Assembly (NCBI GenBank): GCA_964247055.1
Contig: OZ176054.1
Location: 434,001-498,000 of the forward strand
Direction of reading: 5' to 3'
From: Paragordius varius
Lineage: Eukaryota; Nematomorpha
DNA: 64,000 nt
Under the pieces are notes generated by a model that worked only from the letters and a program-made list of their open reading frames with translations, made no database searches and had not been told where the DNA came from. This document shows, piece after piece, positions 51,823 through 64,000 of the stretch (positions are counted from its first letter, which is position 1; every line of letters begins with the position of its first letter). Position numbers and translations under genes: made by a program.

Positions 51823-53667
51823 GATACTTTAAAAATTAATGTATAAAACTAGTCGCATCAATACTCAAGTTAAATTTTGTCCTTAAAAATGGGATATTGG
51901 TCACCGGTGAACAAAACTATTTTTTATACATTCTCTTAGTAAGACTACATCAAAATATAGAGATAGTTTGACAAACTCTTTTATATCCGATTTTTACAAC
52001 GATACTTTAAAAATTAATGTGTTAAACTAGTCGCATCAATACTCAAGTTAAACTTTGTCTGTAAAAATCGGATATTGGTCACCGGAGAACAAAATTATTT
52101 TTTATACATTCTCTTAGTAACACTACATCAAAATATAGAGATAGTTTGACAAACTCTTTCATATCCGATTTTTACAACGATACTTTAAAAATTATGGTAT
52201 TAAACCAGTCGCATCAATACTCAAGTTAAACTTTGTCCTTAAAAATCGGATATTGGTCACCGGTGAACAAAATTATTTTTTATACATTCTCTTAGTAAGA
52301 ATACATCAAAATATAGAGATAGTTTTACAAACTCTTTCATATCCGATTTTTACAACGATACTTTATAAATTAATGTATAAAACTAGTCGTATCAATAAGT
52401 CGCATCAATACTCAAGTTAAACTTTGTCCTTAAAAATCGGATATTGGTCACCGGTGAACAAAATAATTTTTTATACATTCTCTTAGTAACACTACATCAA
52501 AATATAGAGATAGTTTGACAAACTCTTTCATATCCGATTTTTACAACGATACTTTAAAAATTATGGTATTAAACCAGTCGCATCAATACTCAAGTTAAAC
52601 TTTGTCCTTAAAAATCGGATATTGGTCACCGGTGAACAAAATTATTTTTTATACATTCTCTTAGTAAGAATACATCAAAATATAGAGATAGTTTGACAAA
52701 CTCTTTCATATACGATTTTTACAACGATACTTTAAAAATTAATGTATTAAACTAGTCGCATCCCATACTCAAGATAAACTTTGTCCTTAAAAATCGAATA
52801 TTGGTCACCGGTGAACAAAATTATTTTTTATACATTCTCTTAGTAAGATAACATCAAAATATAGAAATAGTTTGACAAACTCTTTCATATCCGATTTTTA
52901 CAACGATACTTTAAAAAATAATGTATAAAACTAGTCGTATCAATAAATCGCATCAATACTCAAGTTAAACTTTGTCCTTAAAAATCGGATATTGGTCACC
53001 GGTGAACAAAATTATTTTTTATACATTCTCTAATAGGACTACATCAAAATATAGAGATAGTTTGGCAAACTCTTTCATATCCGATTTTTACAACGATACT
53101 TTAAAAATTAATGTATAAAACTAGTCGCATCAATACTCAAGTTAAACTTTGTCCTTAAAAATCGAATATTGGTCACCGGTGAACAAAATTACTTTTTATA
53201 CATTCTCTTAGTTAGACTACATCAAAATATAGAGATAGTTTGACAAACTCTTTCATATCCGATTTTTACAACGATACTTTAGAAATTATGGTATTAAACT
53301 AGTCGCATCAACACTCAAGTCAAATTTTGTCCTTAAAAATGTGATATTGATCACCGGTGAACAAAACTATTTTTTATACATTCTCTCTGTAAGACTACAT
53401 CAAAATATAGAATTTGACCAACTCTTTCATATCCGATTTTTACAACGATACTTTAATTAATGTATTAAAATAGTCGCATCAATACTCAAGTTAAACTTTG
53501 TCCTTAAAAATCGGATATTGGTCACCGGTGAACAAAATAATTTTGTATACATTCTCTTAGTAGGACTACATCAAAATATAGAGATAGTTTGACAAACTCT
53601 TTTATATCCGATTTTTACAACGATACTTTAAAAATTAATGTATAAAAGTAGTCGCATCAATACACAA

Positions 53668-53843
53668 GTTAAACTTTGTCCTTAAAAATCGGATATTGGT
53701 CACCGGTGAACAAAATTATTTTTTATACATTCTCTTAGTAAGACTACATCAAAATATAGAGATAGTTTGACAAACTCTTTCATATCCGATTTTTACAACG
53801 ATACTTTAATTAATGTATTAAAATAGTCGCATCAATACTCAAG
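53668..53843 (+). repeat. Satellite B reference monomer with nested dyads
   Basis: TAAAAATCGGATAT (53683-53696) is the reverse complement of ATATCCGATTTTTA (53782-53795), with 85 nt between. Between these arms lie TCACCGGTGA (53700-53709, a perfect palindrome extended to TTGGTCACCGGTGAACAA with one mismatched pair) and AGTTTG-A-CAAACT (53764-53776). In the TTTGTCTG class the outer arms grow to 16 bp (54034-54049 with 54135-54150). The monomer could thus fold into a long stem with two internal hairpins as single-stranded DNA or RNA; no folding was computed. Confidence 0.85.
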
Positions 53844-54547
53844 TTAAACTTTGTCCTTAAAAATCGAATATTGGTCACCGGTGAACAAAATTACTTTTTA
53901 TACATTCTCTTAATTAGACTACATCAAAATATAGAGATAGTTTGACAAACTCTTTAATATCCGATTTTTACAACGATACTTTAAAAATTAATGTGTTAAA
54001 CTAGTCGCATCAATACTCAAGTTAAACTTTGTCTGTAAAAATCGGATATTGGTCACCGGAGAACAAAATTATTTTTTATACATTCTCTTAGTAAGACTAC
54101 ATCAAAATATAGAGATAGTTTGACAAACTCTTTCATATCCGATTTTTACAACGATACTTTAAAAATTAATGTATAAAAGTAGTCGCATCAATACTCAAGT
54201 CAAATTTTGTCCTTAAAAATGTGATATTGATCACCGGTGAACAAAACTATTTTTTATACATTCTCTCTGTAAGACTACATCAAATATAGAAATAGTTTGA
54301 CAAACTCTTTCATATCCGATTTTTACAACGATACTTTAATTAATGTATTAAAATAGTCGCATCAATACTCAAGTTAAACTTTGTCCTTAAAAATCGGATA
54401 TTGGTCACCGGTGAACAAAATTATTTTTTATACATTCTCTTAGCAAGACTACATCAAATTATAGAGATAGTTTGACAAACTCTATATCCGATTTTTACAA
54501 CGATACTTTAAAAATTAATGTATAAAACTAGTCGCATCAATACTCAA

Positions 54548-55645
54548 GTTAAACTTTGTCTGTAAAAATCGGATATTGGTCACCGGAAAACAAAATTATT
54601 TTTTATACATTCTCTTAGAGAGACTACATCAAAATATAGAGATAGTTTGACAAACTCTTTCATATCCGATTTTTACAAGGATACTTTAAAAATTAATGTA
54701 TAAAACTAGTCGTATCAATAAATCGCATCAATACTCAAGTTAAACTTTGTCCTTAAAAATCGGATATTGGTCACCGGTGAACAAAATTATTTTTTATACA
54801 TTCTCTTAGTAAGACTACATCAAATTATAGAGATAGTTTGACAAACTCTATATCCGATTTTTACAATGATACTTTAAAAATTAATGTATAAAACTAGTCG
54901 CATCAATACTCAAGTTAAACTTTGTCTGTAAAAATCGGATATTGGTCACCGGAAAACAAAATTATTTTTTATACATTCTCTTAGAGAGACTACATCAAAA
55001 TATAGAGATAGTTTGACAAACTCTTTCATATCCGATTTTTACAAGGATACTTTAAAAATTAATGTATAAAACTAGTCGTATCAATAAATCGCATCAATAC
55101 TCAAGTTAAACTTTGTCCTTAAAAATCGGATATTGGTCACCGGTGAACAAAATTATTTTTTATACATTCTCTTAGTAAGACTACATCAAATTATAGAGAT
55201 AGTTTGACAAACTCTATATCCGATTTTTACAACGATACTTTAAAAATTAATGTATAAAACTAGTCGCATCAATACTCAAGTTAAACTTTGTCTGTAAAAA
55301 TCGGATATTGGTCACCGGAAAACAAAATTATTTTTTATACATTCTCTTAGAGAGACTACATCAAAATATAGAGATAGTTTGACAAACTCTTTCATATCCG
55401 ATTTTTACAAGGATACTTTAAAAATTAATGTATAAAACTAGTCGTATCAATAAATCGCATCAATACTCAAGTTAAACTTTGTCCTTAAAAATCGGATATT
55501 GGTCACCGGTGAACAAAATTATTTTTTATACATTCTCTTAGTAAGACTACATCAAATTATAGAGATAGTTTGACAAACTCTATATCCGATTTTTACAACG
55601 ATACTTTAAAAATTAATGTATAAAAGTAGTCGCATCAATACTCAA
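54548..55645 (+). repeat. Satellite B 366-bp dimer, run of three
   Basis: Three identical-looking dimers of 366 bp start at 54548, 54914 and 55280. Each joins a 190-bp monomer (GTCTG, CACCGGAAAAC, TAGAGAGAC, ACAAGGATAC, with the 13-nt addition) to a 176-bp monomer (GTCCTT, CACCGGTGAAC, CAAATTATAG, shortened AAACTCTATATCCG). A single further dimer lies at 55824-56189. Confidence 0.9.
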
Positions 55646-57432
55646 GTCAAATTTTGTCCTTAAAAATGTGATATTGATCACCGGTGAACAAAATTATTTT
55701 TTATAAATTCTCTTAGCAAGACTACATCAAAATATAGAGATAGTTTGACAAACTCTTTCATATCCGATTTTTACAACGATACTTTAAAAATTAATGTATA
55801 AAACTAGTCGCATCAATACTCAAGTTAAACTTTGTCTGTAAAAATCGGATATTGGTCACCGGAAAACAAAATTATTTTTTATACATTCTCTTAGAGAGAC
55901 TACATCAAAATATAGAGATAGTTTGACAAACTCTTTCATATCCGATTTTTACAAGGATACTTTAAAAATTAATGTATAAAACTAGTCGTATCAATAAATC
56001 GCATCAATACTCAAGTTAAACTTTGTCCTTAAAAATCGGATATTGGTCACCGGTGAACAAAATTATTTTTTATACATTCTCTTAGTAAGACTACATCAAA
56101 TTATAGAGATAGTTTGACAAACTCTATATCCGATTTTTACAACGATACTTTAAAAATTAATGTATAAAAGTAGTCGCATCAATACTCAAGTCAAATTTTG
56201 TCCTTAAAAATGTGATATTGATCACCGGTGAACAAAATTATTTTTTATAAATTCTCTTAGCAAGACTACATCAAAATATAGAGATAGTTTGACAAACTCT
56301 TTCATATCCGTTTTTACAACGATACTTTAAAAATTAATGTATAACACTAGTCGCATCAATACTCAAGTTAAACTTTGTCCTTAAAAATCGAATATTGGTC
56401 ACCGGTGAACAAAATAATTTTTTATACATTCTCTTAGTAGGACTACATAAAAATATAGAGATAGTTTGGCAAACTCTTTCATATCCGATTCTTACAACGA
56501 TACTTTAAAAATTAATGTATAAAACTAGTCGCATCAATACTCAAGTTAAACTTTGTCCTTAAAAATCGGATATTGGTCACCGGTGAACAAAATTATTTTT
56601 TATACATTCTCTTAGTAAGACTACATCAAAATATAGAAATAGTTTGACAAACTCTTTCATATCCGATTTTTACAACGATACTTTAAAAATTAAGTATTAA
56701 ACTAGTCGCATCAACACTCAAGTTAAACTTTGTCCTTAAAAATCGGATATTGGTCACCGGTGAACAAAATTATTTTTTATAAATTCTCTTAGCAAGACTA
56801 CATCAAAATATAGAGATAGTTTGACAAACTCTTTCATATCCGTTTTTACAACGATACTTTAAAAATTAATGTATAAAACTAGTCGCATCAATACTCAAGT
56901 TAAATTTTGTCCTTAAAAATGGGATATTGGTCACCGGTGAACAAAACTATTTTTTATACATTCTCTTAGTAAGACTACATCAAAATATAGAGATAGTTTG
57001 ACAAACTCTTTTATATCCGATTTTTACAACGATACTTTAAAAATTAATGTGTTAAACTAGTCGCATCAATACTCAAGTTAAACTTTGTCTGTAAAAATCG
57101 GATATTGGTCACCGGAGAACAAAATTATTTTTTATACATTCTCTTAGTAACACTACATCAAAATATAGAGATAGTTTGACAAACTCTTTCATATCCGATT
57201 TTTACAACGATACTTTAAAAATTATGATATTAAACCAGTCGCATTAATACTCAAGTTAAACTTTGTCCTTAAAAATCGGATATTGGTCACCGGTGAACAA
57301 AATTATTTTTTATACATTCTCTTAGTAAGACTACATCAAAATATAGAGATAGTTTGACAAACTCTTTTATATCCGATTTTTACAACGATACTTTAAAAAT
57401 TAATGTGTTAAACTAGTCGCATCAATACTCAA

Positions 57433-58527
57433 GTTAAACTTTGTCTGTAAAAATCGGATATTGGTCACCGGAAAACAAAATTATTTTTTATACATTCTCT
57501 TAGAGAGACTACATCAAAATATAGAGATAGTTTGACAAACTCTTTCATATCCGATTTTTACAAGGATACTTTAAAAATTAATGTATAAAACTAGTCGTAT
57601 CAATAAATCGCATCAATACTCAAGTTAAACTTTGTCCTTAAAAATCGGATATTGGTCACCGGTGAACAAAATTATTTTTTATACATTCTCTTAGTAAGAC
57701 TACATCAAATTATAGAGATAGTTTGACAAACTCTATATCCGATTTTTACAATGATACTTTAAAAATTAATGTATACTAGTCGCATCAATACTCAAGTTAA
57801 ACTTTGTCTGTAAAAATCGGATATTGGTCACCGGAAAACAAAATTATTTTTTATACATTCTCTTAGAGAGACTACATCAAAATATAGAGATAGTTTGACA
57901 AACTCTTTCATATCCGATTTTTACAAGGATACTTTAAAAATTAATGTATAAAACTAGTCGTATCAATAAATCGCATCAATACTCAAGTTAAACTTTGTCC
58001 TTAAAAATCGGATATTGGTCACCGGTGAACAAAATTATTTTTTATACATTCTCTTAGTAAGACTACATCAAATTATAGAGATAGTTTGACAAACTCTATA
58101 TCCGATTTTTACAACGATACTTTAAAAATTAATGTATAAAACTAGTCGCATCAATACTCAAGTTAAACTTTGTCTGTAAAAATCGGATATTGGTCACCGG
58201 AAAACAAAATTATTTTTTATACATTCTCTTAGAGAGACTACATCAAAATATAGAGATAGTTTGACAAACTCTTTCATATCCGATTTTTACAAGGATACTT
58301 TAAAAATTAATGTATAAAACTAGTCGTATCAATAAATCGCATCAATACTCAAGTTAAACTTTGTCCTTAAAAATCGGATATTGGTCACCGGTGAACAAAA
58401 TTATTTTTTATACATTCTCTTAGTAAGACTACATCAAATTATAGAGATAGTTTGACAAACTCTATATCCGATTTTTACAACGATACTTTAAAAATTAATG
58501 TATAAAAGTAGTCGCATCAATACTCAA
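57433..58527 (+). repeat. Satellite B 366-bp dimer, second run of three
   Basis: Dimers start at 57433, 57796 and 58162. The first is 363 bp because AATGTATAAAACTAG has lost three A to give AATGTATACTAG. The composition matches the run at 54548-55645, and the same GTCAAATTTTGTCC monomer follows. Confidence 0.9.
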
Positions 58528-58680
58528 GTCAAATTTTGTCCTTAAAAATGTGATATTGATCACCGGTGAACAAAATTATTTTTTATAAATTCTCTTAGCA
58601 AGACTACATCAAAATATAGAGATAGTTTGACAAACTCTTTCATATCCGTTTTTACAACGATACTTTAAAAATTAATGTAT

Positions 58681-61600
58681 AACACTAGTCGCATCAATAC
58701 TCAAGTTAAACTTTGTCCTTAAAAATCGAATATTGGTCACCGGTGAACAAAATAATTTTTTATACATTCTCTTAGTAGGACTACATAAAAATATAGAGAT
58801 AGTTTGGCAAACTCTTTCATATCCGATTCTTACAACGATACTTTAAAAATTAATGTATAAAACTAGTCGCATCAATACTCAAGTTAAACTTTGTCCTTAA
58901 AAATCGGATATTGGTCACCGGTGAACAAAATTATTTTTTATACATTCTCTTAGTAAGACTACATCAAAATATAGAAATAGTTAGACAAACTCTTTCATAT
59001 CCGATGTTTACAACGATACTTTAAAAATTAAGTATTAAACTAGTCGCATCAATACTCAAGTTAAACTTTGTCCTTAAAAATCGGATATTGGTCACCGGTG
59101 AACAAAATTATTTTTTATAAATTCTCTTAGCAAGACTACATCAAAATATAGAGATAGTTTGACAAACTCTTTCATATCCGTTTTTACAACGATACTTTAA
59201 AAATTAATGTATAAAACTAGTCGCATCAATACTCAAGTTAAATTTTGTCCTTAAAAATGGGATATTGGTCACCGGTGAACAAAACTATTTTTTATACATT
59301 CTCTTAGTAAGACTACATCAAAATATAGAGATAGTTTGACAAACTCTTTTATATCCGATTTTTACAACGATACTTTAAAAATTAATGTGTTAAACTAGTC
59401 GCATCAATACTCAAGTTAAACTTTGTCTGTAAAAATCGGATATTGGTCACCGGAGAACAAAATTATTTTTTATACATTCTCTTAGTAACACTACATCAAA
59501 ATATAGAGATAGTTTGACAAACTCTTTCATATCCGATTTTTACAACGATACTTTAAAAATTATGGTATTAAACCAGTCGCATCAATACTCAAGTTAAACT
59601 TTGTCCTTAAAAATCGGATATTGGTCACCGGTGAACAAAATTATTTTTTATACATTCTCTTAGTAAGAATACATCAAAATATAGAGATAGTTTTACAAAC
59701 TCTTTCATATCCGATTTTTACAACGATACTTTATAAATTAATGTATAAAACTAGTCGTATCAATAAGTCGCATCAATACTCAAGTTAAACTTTGTCCTTA
59801 AAAATCGGATATTGGTCACCGGTGAACAAAATAATTTTTTATACATTCTCTTAGTAACACTACATCAAAATATAGAGATAGTTTGACAAACTCTTTCATA
59901 TCCGATTTTTACAACGATACTTTAAAAATTATGGTATTAAACCAGTCGCATCAATACTCAAGTTAAACTTTGTCCTTAAAAATCGGATATTGGTCACCGG
60001 TGAACAAAATTATTTTTTATACATTCTCTTAGTAAGAATACATCAAAATATAGAGATAGTTTGACAAACTCTTTCATATACGATTTTTACAACGATACTT
60101 TAAAAATTAATGTATTAAACTAGTCGCATCCCATACTCAAGATAAACTTTGTCCTTAAAAATCGAATATTGGTCACCGGTGAACAAAATTATTTTTTATA
60201 CATTCTCTTAGTAAGATAACATCAAAATATAGAAATAGTTTGACAAACTCTTTCATATCCGATTTTTACAACGATACTTTAAAAAATAATGTATAAAACT
60301 AGTCGTATCAATAAATCGCATCAATACTCAAGTTAAACTTTGTCCTTAAAAATCGGATATTGGTCACCGGTGAACAAAATTATTTTTTATACATTCTCTA
60401 ATAGGACTACATCAAAATATAGAGATAGTTTGGCAAACTCTTTCATATCCGATTTTTACAACGATACTTTAAAAATTAATGTATAAAACTAGTCGCATCA
60501 ATACTCAAGTTAAACTTTGTCCTTAAAAATCGAATATTGGTCACCGGTGAACAAAATTACTTTTTATACATTCTCTTAGTTAGACTACATCAAAATATAG
60601 AGATAGTTTGACAAACTCTTTCATATCCGATTTTTACAACGATACTTTAATTAATGTATTAAAATAGTCGCATCAATACTCAAGTTAAACTTTGTCCTTA
60701 AAAATCGGATATTGGTCACCGGTGAACAAAATAATTTTGTATACATTCTCTTAGTAGGACTACATCAAAATATAGAGATAGTTTGACAAACTCTTTTATA
60801 TCCGATTTTTACAACGATACTTTAAAAATTAATGTATAAAAGTAGTCGCATCAATACACAAGTTAAACTTTGTCCTTAAAAATCGGATATTGGTCACCGG
60901 TGAACAAAATTATTTTTTATACATTCTCTTAGTAAGACTACATCAAAATATAGAGATAGTTTGACAAACTCTTTCATATCCGATTTTTACAACGATACTT
61001 TAATTAATGTATTAAAATAGTCGCATCAATACTCAAGTTAAACTTTGTCCTTAAAAATCGAATATTGGTCACCGGTGAACAAAATTACTTTTTATACATT
61101 CTCTTAATTAGACTACATCAAAATATAGAGATAGTTTGACAAACTCTTTAATATCCGATTTTTACAACGATACTTTAAAAATTAATGTGTTAAACTAGTC
61201 GCATCAATACTCAAGTTAAACTTTGTCTGTAAAAATCGGATATTGGTCACCGGAGAACAAAATTATTTTTTATACATTCTCTTAGTAAGACTACATCAAA
61301 ATATAGAGATAGTTTGACAAACTCTTTCATATCCGATTTTTACAACGATACTTTAAAAATTAATGTATAAAAGTAGTCGCATCAATACTCAAGTCAAATT
61401 TTGTCCTTAAAAATGTGATATTGATCACCGGTGAACAAAACTATTTTTTATACATTCTCTCTGTAAGACTACATCAAATATAGAAATAGTTTGACAAACT
61501 CTTTCATATCCGATTTTTACAACGATACTTTAATTAATGTATTAAAATAGTCGCATCAATACTCAAGTTAAACTTTGTCCTTAAAAATCGGATATTGGTC

Positions 61601-64000
61601 ACCGGTGAACAAAATTATTTTTTATACATTCTCTTAGCAAGACTACATCAAATTATAGAGATAGTTTGACAAACTCTATATCCGATTTTTACAACGATAC
61701 TTTAAAAATTAATGTATAAAACTAGTCGCATCAATACTCAAGTTAAACTTTGTCTGTAAAAATCGGATATTGGTCACCGGAAAACAAAATTATTTTTTAT
61801 ACATTCTCTTAGAGAGACTACATCAAAATATAGAGATAGTTTGACAAACTCTTTCATATCCGATTTTTACAAGGATACTTTAAAAATTAATGTATAAAAC
61901 TAGTCGTATCAATAAATCGCATCAATACTCAAGTTAAACTTTGTCCTTAAAAATCGGATATTGGTCACCGGTGAACAAAATTATTTTTTATACATTCTCT
62001 TAGTAAGACTACATCAAATTATAGAGATAGTTTGACAAACTCTATATCCGATTTTTACAATGATACTTTAAAAATTAATGTATAAAACTAGTCGCATCAA
62101 TACTCAAGTTAAACTTTGTCTGTAAAAATCGGATATTGGTCACCGGAAAACAAAATTATTTTTTATACATTCTCTTAGAGAGACTACATCAAAATATAGA
62201 GATAGTTTGACAAACTCTTTCATATCCGATTTTTACAAGGATACTTTAAAAATTAATGTATAAAACTAGTCGTATCAATAAATCGCATCAATACTCAAGT
62301 TAAACTTTGTCCTTAAAAATCGGATATTGGTCACCGGTGAACAAAATTATTTTTTATACATTCTCTTAGTAAGACTACATCAAATTATAGAGATAGTTTG
62401 ACAAACTCTATATCCGATTTTTACAACGATACTTTAAAAATTAATGTATAAAAGTAGTCGCATCAATACTCAAGTCAAATTTTGTCCTTAAAAATGTGAT
62501 ATTGATCACCGGTGAACAAAATTATTTTTTATAAATTCTCTTAGCAAGACTACATCAAAATATAGAGATAGTTTGACAAACTCTTTCATATCCGATTTTT
62601 ACAACGATACTTTAAAAATTAATGTATAAAACTAGTCGCATCAATACTCAAGTTAAACTTTGTCTGTAAAAATCGGATATTGGTCACCGGAAAACAAAAT
62701 TATTTTTTATACATTCTCTTAGAGAGACTACATCAAAATATAGAGATAGTTTGACAAACTCTTTCATATCCGATTTTTACAAGGATACTTTAAAAATTAA
62801 TGTATAAAACTAGTCGTATCAATAAATCGCATCAATACTCAAGTTAAACTTTGTCCTTAAAAATCGGATATTGGTCACCGGTGAACAAAATTATTTTTTA
62901 TACATTCTCTTAGTAAGACTACATCAAATTATAGAGATAGTTTGACAAACTCTATATCCGATTTTTACAACGATACTTTAAAAATTAATGTATAAAAGTA
63001 GTCGCATCAATACTCAAGTCAAATTTTGTCCTTAAAAATGTGATATTGATCACCGGTGAACAAAATTATTTTTTATAAATTCTCTTAGCAAGACTACATC
63101 AAAATATAGAGATAGTTTGACAAACTCTTTCATATCCGTTTTTACAACGATACTTTAAAAATTAATGTATAACACTAGTCGCATCAATACTCAAGTTAAA
63201 CTTTGTCCTTAAAAATCGAATATTGGTCACCGGTGAACAAAATAATTTTTTATACATTCTCTTAGTAGGACTACATAAAAATATAGAGATAGTTTGGCAA
63301 ACTCTTTCATATCCGATTCTTACAACGATACTTTAAAAATTAATGTATAAAACTAGTCGCATCAATACTCAAGTTAAACTTTGTCCTTAAAAATCGGATA
63401 TTGGTCACCGGTGAACAAAATTATTTTTTATACATTCTCTTAGTAAGACTACATCAAAATATAGAAATAGTTTGACAAACTCTTTCATATCCGATTTTTA
63501 CAACGATACTTTAAAAATTAAGTATTAAACTAGTCGCATCAACACTCAAGTTAAACTTTGTCCTTAAAAATCGGATATTGGTCACCGGTGAACAAAATTA
63601 TTTTTTATAAATTCTCTTAGCAAGACTACATCAAAATATAGAGATAGTTTGACAAACTCTTTCATATCCGTTTTTACAACGATACTTTAAAAATTAATGT
63701 ATAAAACTAGTCGCATCAATACTCAAGTTAAATTTTGTCCTTAAAAATGGGATATTGGTCACCGGTGAACAAAACTATTTTTTATACATTCTCTTAGTAA
63801 GACTACATCAAAATATAGAGATAGTTTGACAAACTCTTTTATATCCGATTTTTACAACGATACTTTAAAAATTAATGTGTTAAACTAGTCGCATCAATAC
63901 TCAAGTTAAACTTTGTCTGTAAAAATCGGATATTGGTCACCGGAGAACAAAATTATTTTTTATACATTCTCTTAGTAACACTACATCAAAATATAGAGAT
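58681..64000 (+). repeat. Satellite B higher-order repeat, copy 2 (partial, with deletions)
   Basis: The order follows copy 1 at an offset of 7368 bp to about 60600. It then continues at 7194 bp (ACAAGGATAC 54677/61871 and 55043/62237) and at 6828 bp (55953/62781, AACACTAG 56343/63171, AACACTCAAG 56713/63541). The steps of 174 and 366 bp equal one monomer and one dimer missing from this copy. The window ends inside it. Confidence 0.85.
61742..62473 (+). repeat. Satellite B 366-bp dimer, run of two
   Basis: Dimers start at 61742 and 62108, and the GTCAAATTTTG monomer follows at 62474. This run corresponds to the run of three at 54548-55645 in the preceding higher-order copy, so dimer number differs between otherwise matching copies. 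A further single dimer lies at 62652-63017. Confidence 0.88.

Larger units (their letters stand above)
51313..58680 (+). repeat. Satellite B higher-order repeat (7368 bp), copy 1
   Basis: The phase is set at the private AACACTAG variant. Markers recur exactly 7368 bp later: AACACTAG 51313/58681, GATGTTTAC 51635/59003, CAATAAGTCG 52393/59761, GCATCCCATACTC 52761/60129, CTCTAATAGGAC 53031/60399. Upstream of about 51200 the match ends, because 51181 onward reads TCGGATATTGGTC where the partner reads TGTGATATTGATC. The block holds about 41 monomers. Confidence 0.88.
47508..64000 (+). repeat. Satellite B: about 176/190 bp tandem array, about 92 copies
   Basis: Monomer starts (GTTAAACTTTG) at 47681, 47857 and 48032 give periods of 176 and 175 bp. 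A second length class of about 190 bp has a 13-nt addition, GTCGTATCAATAAATCGCATC in place of GTCGCATC. One monomer counted by hand has about 49 G+C in 176, or 28%. Recurrent variants are TTTGTCCTTAAAAATCGG versus TTTGTCTGTAAAAATCGG; CACCGGTGAAC, CACCGGAGAAC or CACCGGAAAAC; TAGTAAGAC, TAGCAAGAC or TAGAGAGAC; ACAACGATAC or ACAAGGATAC. All monomers read in one direction. The first monomer begins mid-unit at TAAACTTTG, directly after ATTTT repeats. No coding frame is supported. The array continues beyond the window. Confidence 0.97.

Noticed and set aside
1..64000. Transposable element or retroelement body (terminal repeats, target-site duplications, reverse transcriptase or transposase frames)
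   Set aside because: No frame of useful length outside the pentanucleotide and no unique segment bounded by repeats was seen. The palindromes are internal to the satellite monomers.
1..64000. CENP-B box in either monomer
   Set aside because: No match to the TTCG...A..CGGG pattern was found in either monomer. The nearest GC-rich motifs are the GGTGA/TCACC dyads.

Overview
The window holds no gene I can support. It is 64 kb of tandemly repeated, very AT-rich DNA from a eukaryotic chromosome, in three blocks separated by sharp junctions. Block A (1-32304) is a satellite with a 172-173 bp monomer of about 25% GC, roughly 187 copies, all on one strand. Block M (32305-47507) is about 15.2 kb of the pentanucleotide AAAAT/ATTTT, punctuated by an 18-bp AT-only word (TATAACTATATTTATATA). 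A run of exactly 200 N (38430-38629) interrupts it, and it switches strand at about 46816. Block B (47508-64000, running off the end) is a second, unrelated-looking satellite with monomers of about 176 bp and about 190 bp, roughly 28% GC, about 92 copies.

Both satellites have higher-order structure that can be read from private variants. In A, private markers recur at exactly 7926 bp (46 monomers) through about 3.3-20.3 kb. Nested amplifications of 1893 bp (11 monomers) and 1206 bp (7 monomers) lie within that order or just after it. Beyond about 22.3 kb the regular order breaks down, and from about 27.9 kb to the edge a distinct, more divergent subfamily has its own 1206/1553-bp spacing. In B, markers recur at exactly 7368 bp, changing to 7194 and then 6828 bp where one monomer and one dimer are missing. 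A 1461-bp duplication and a 366-bp dimer (176+190) present in runs of 3, 3 and 2 lie within this.

Both monomers are rich in dyad symmetry. A carries a perfect 24-bp palindrome, a GGTGA-TG-TCACC dyad inside 7-bp outer arms, and in one subfamily a CCCCAAA/TTTGGGG dyad. B carries TCACCGGTGA, AGTTTG-A-CAAACT and a 14-16 bp inverted repeat enclosing both. The same two pentamers, GGTGA and TCACC, form a dyad in A and, in reversed order, in B.

The organism cannot be named from this sequence. Long homogeneous satellite arrays, nucleosome-sized monomers, a 200-N gap of the kind scaffolding software inserts, and the absence of any gene fit pericentromeric, centromeric or other heterochromatin in a plant or animal assembly. 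I see no transposon, rRNA, tRNA, telomere repeat or CRISPR array, and no stretch of unique DNA longer than a junction.
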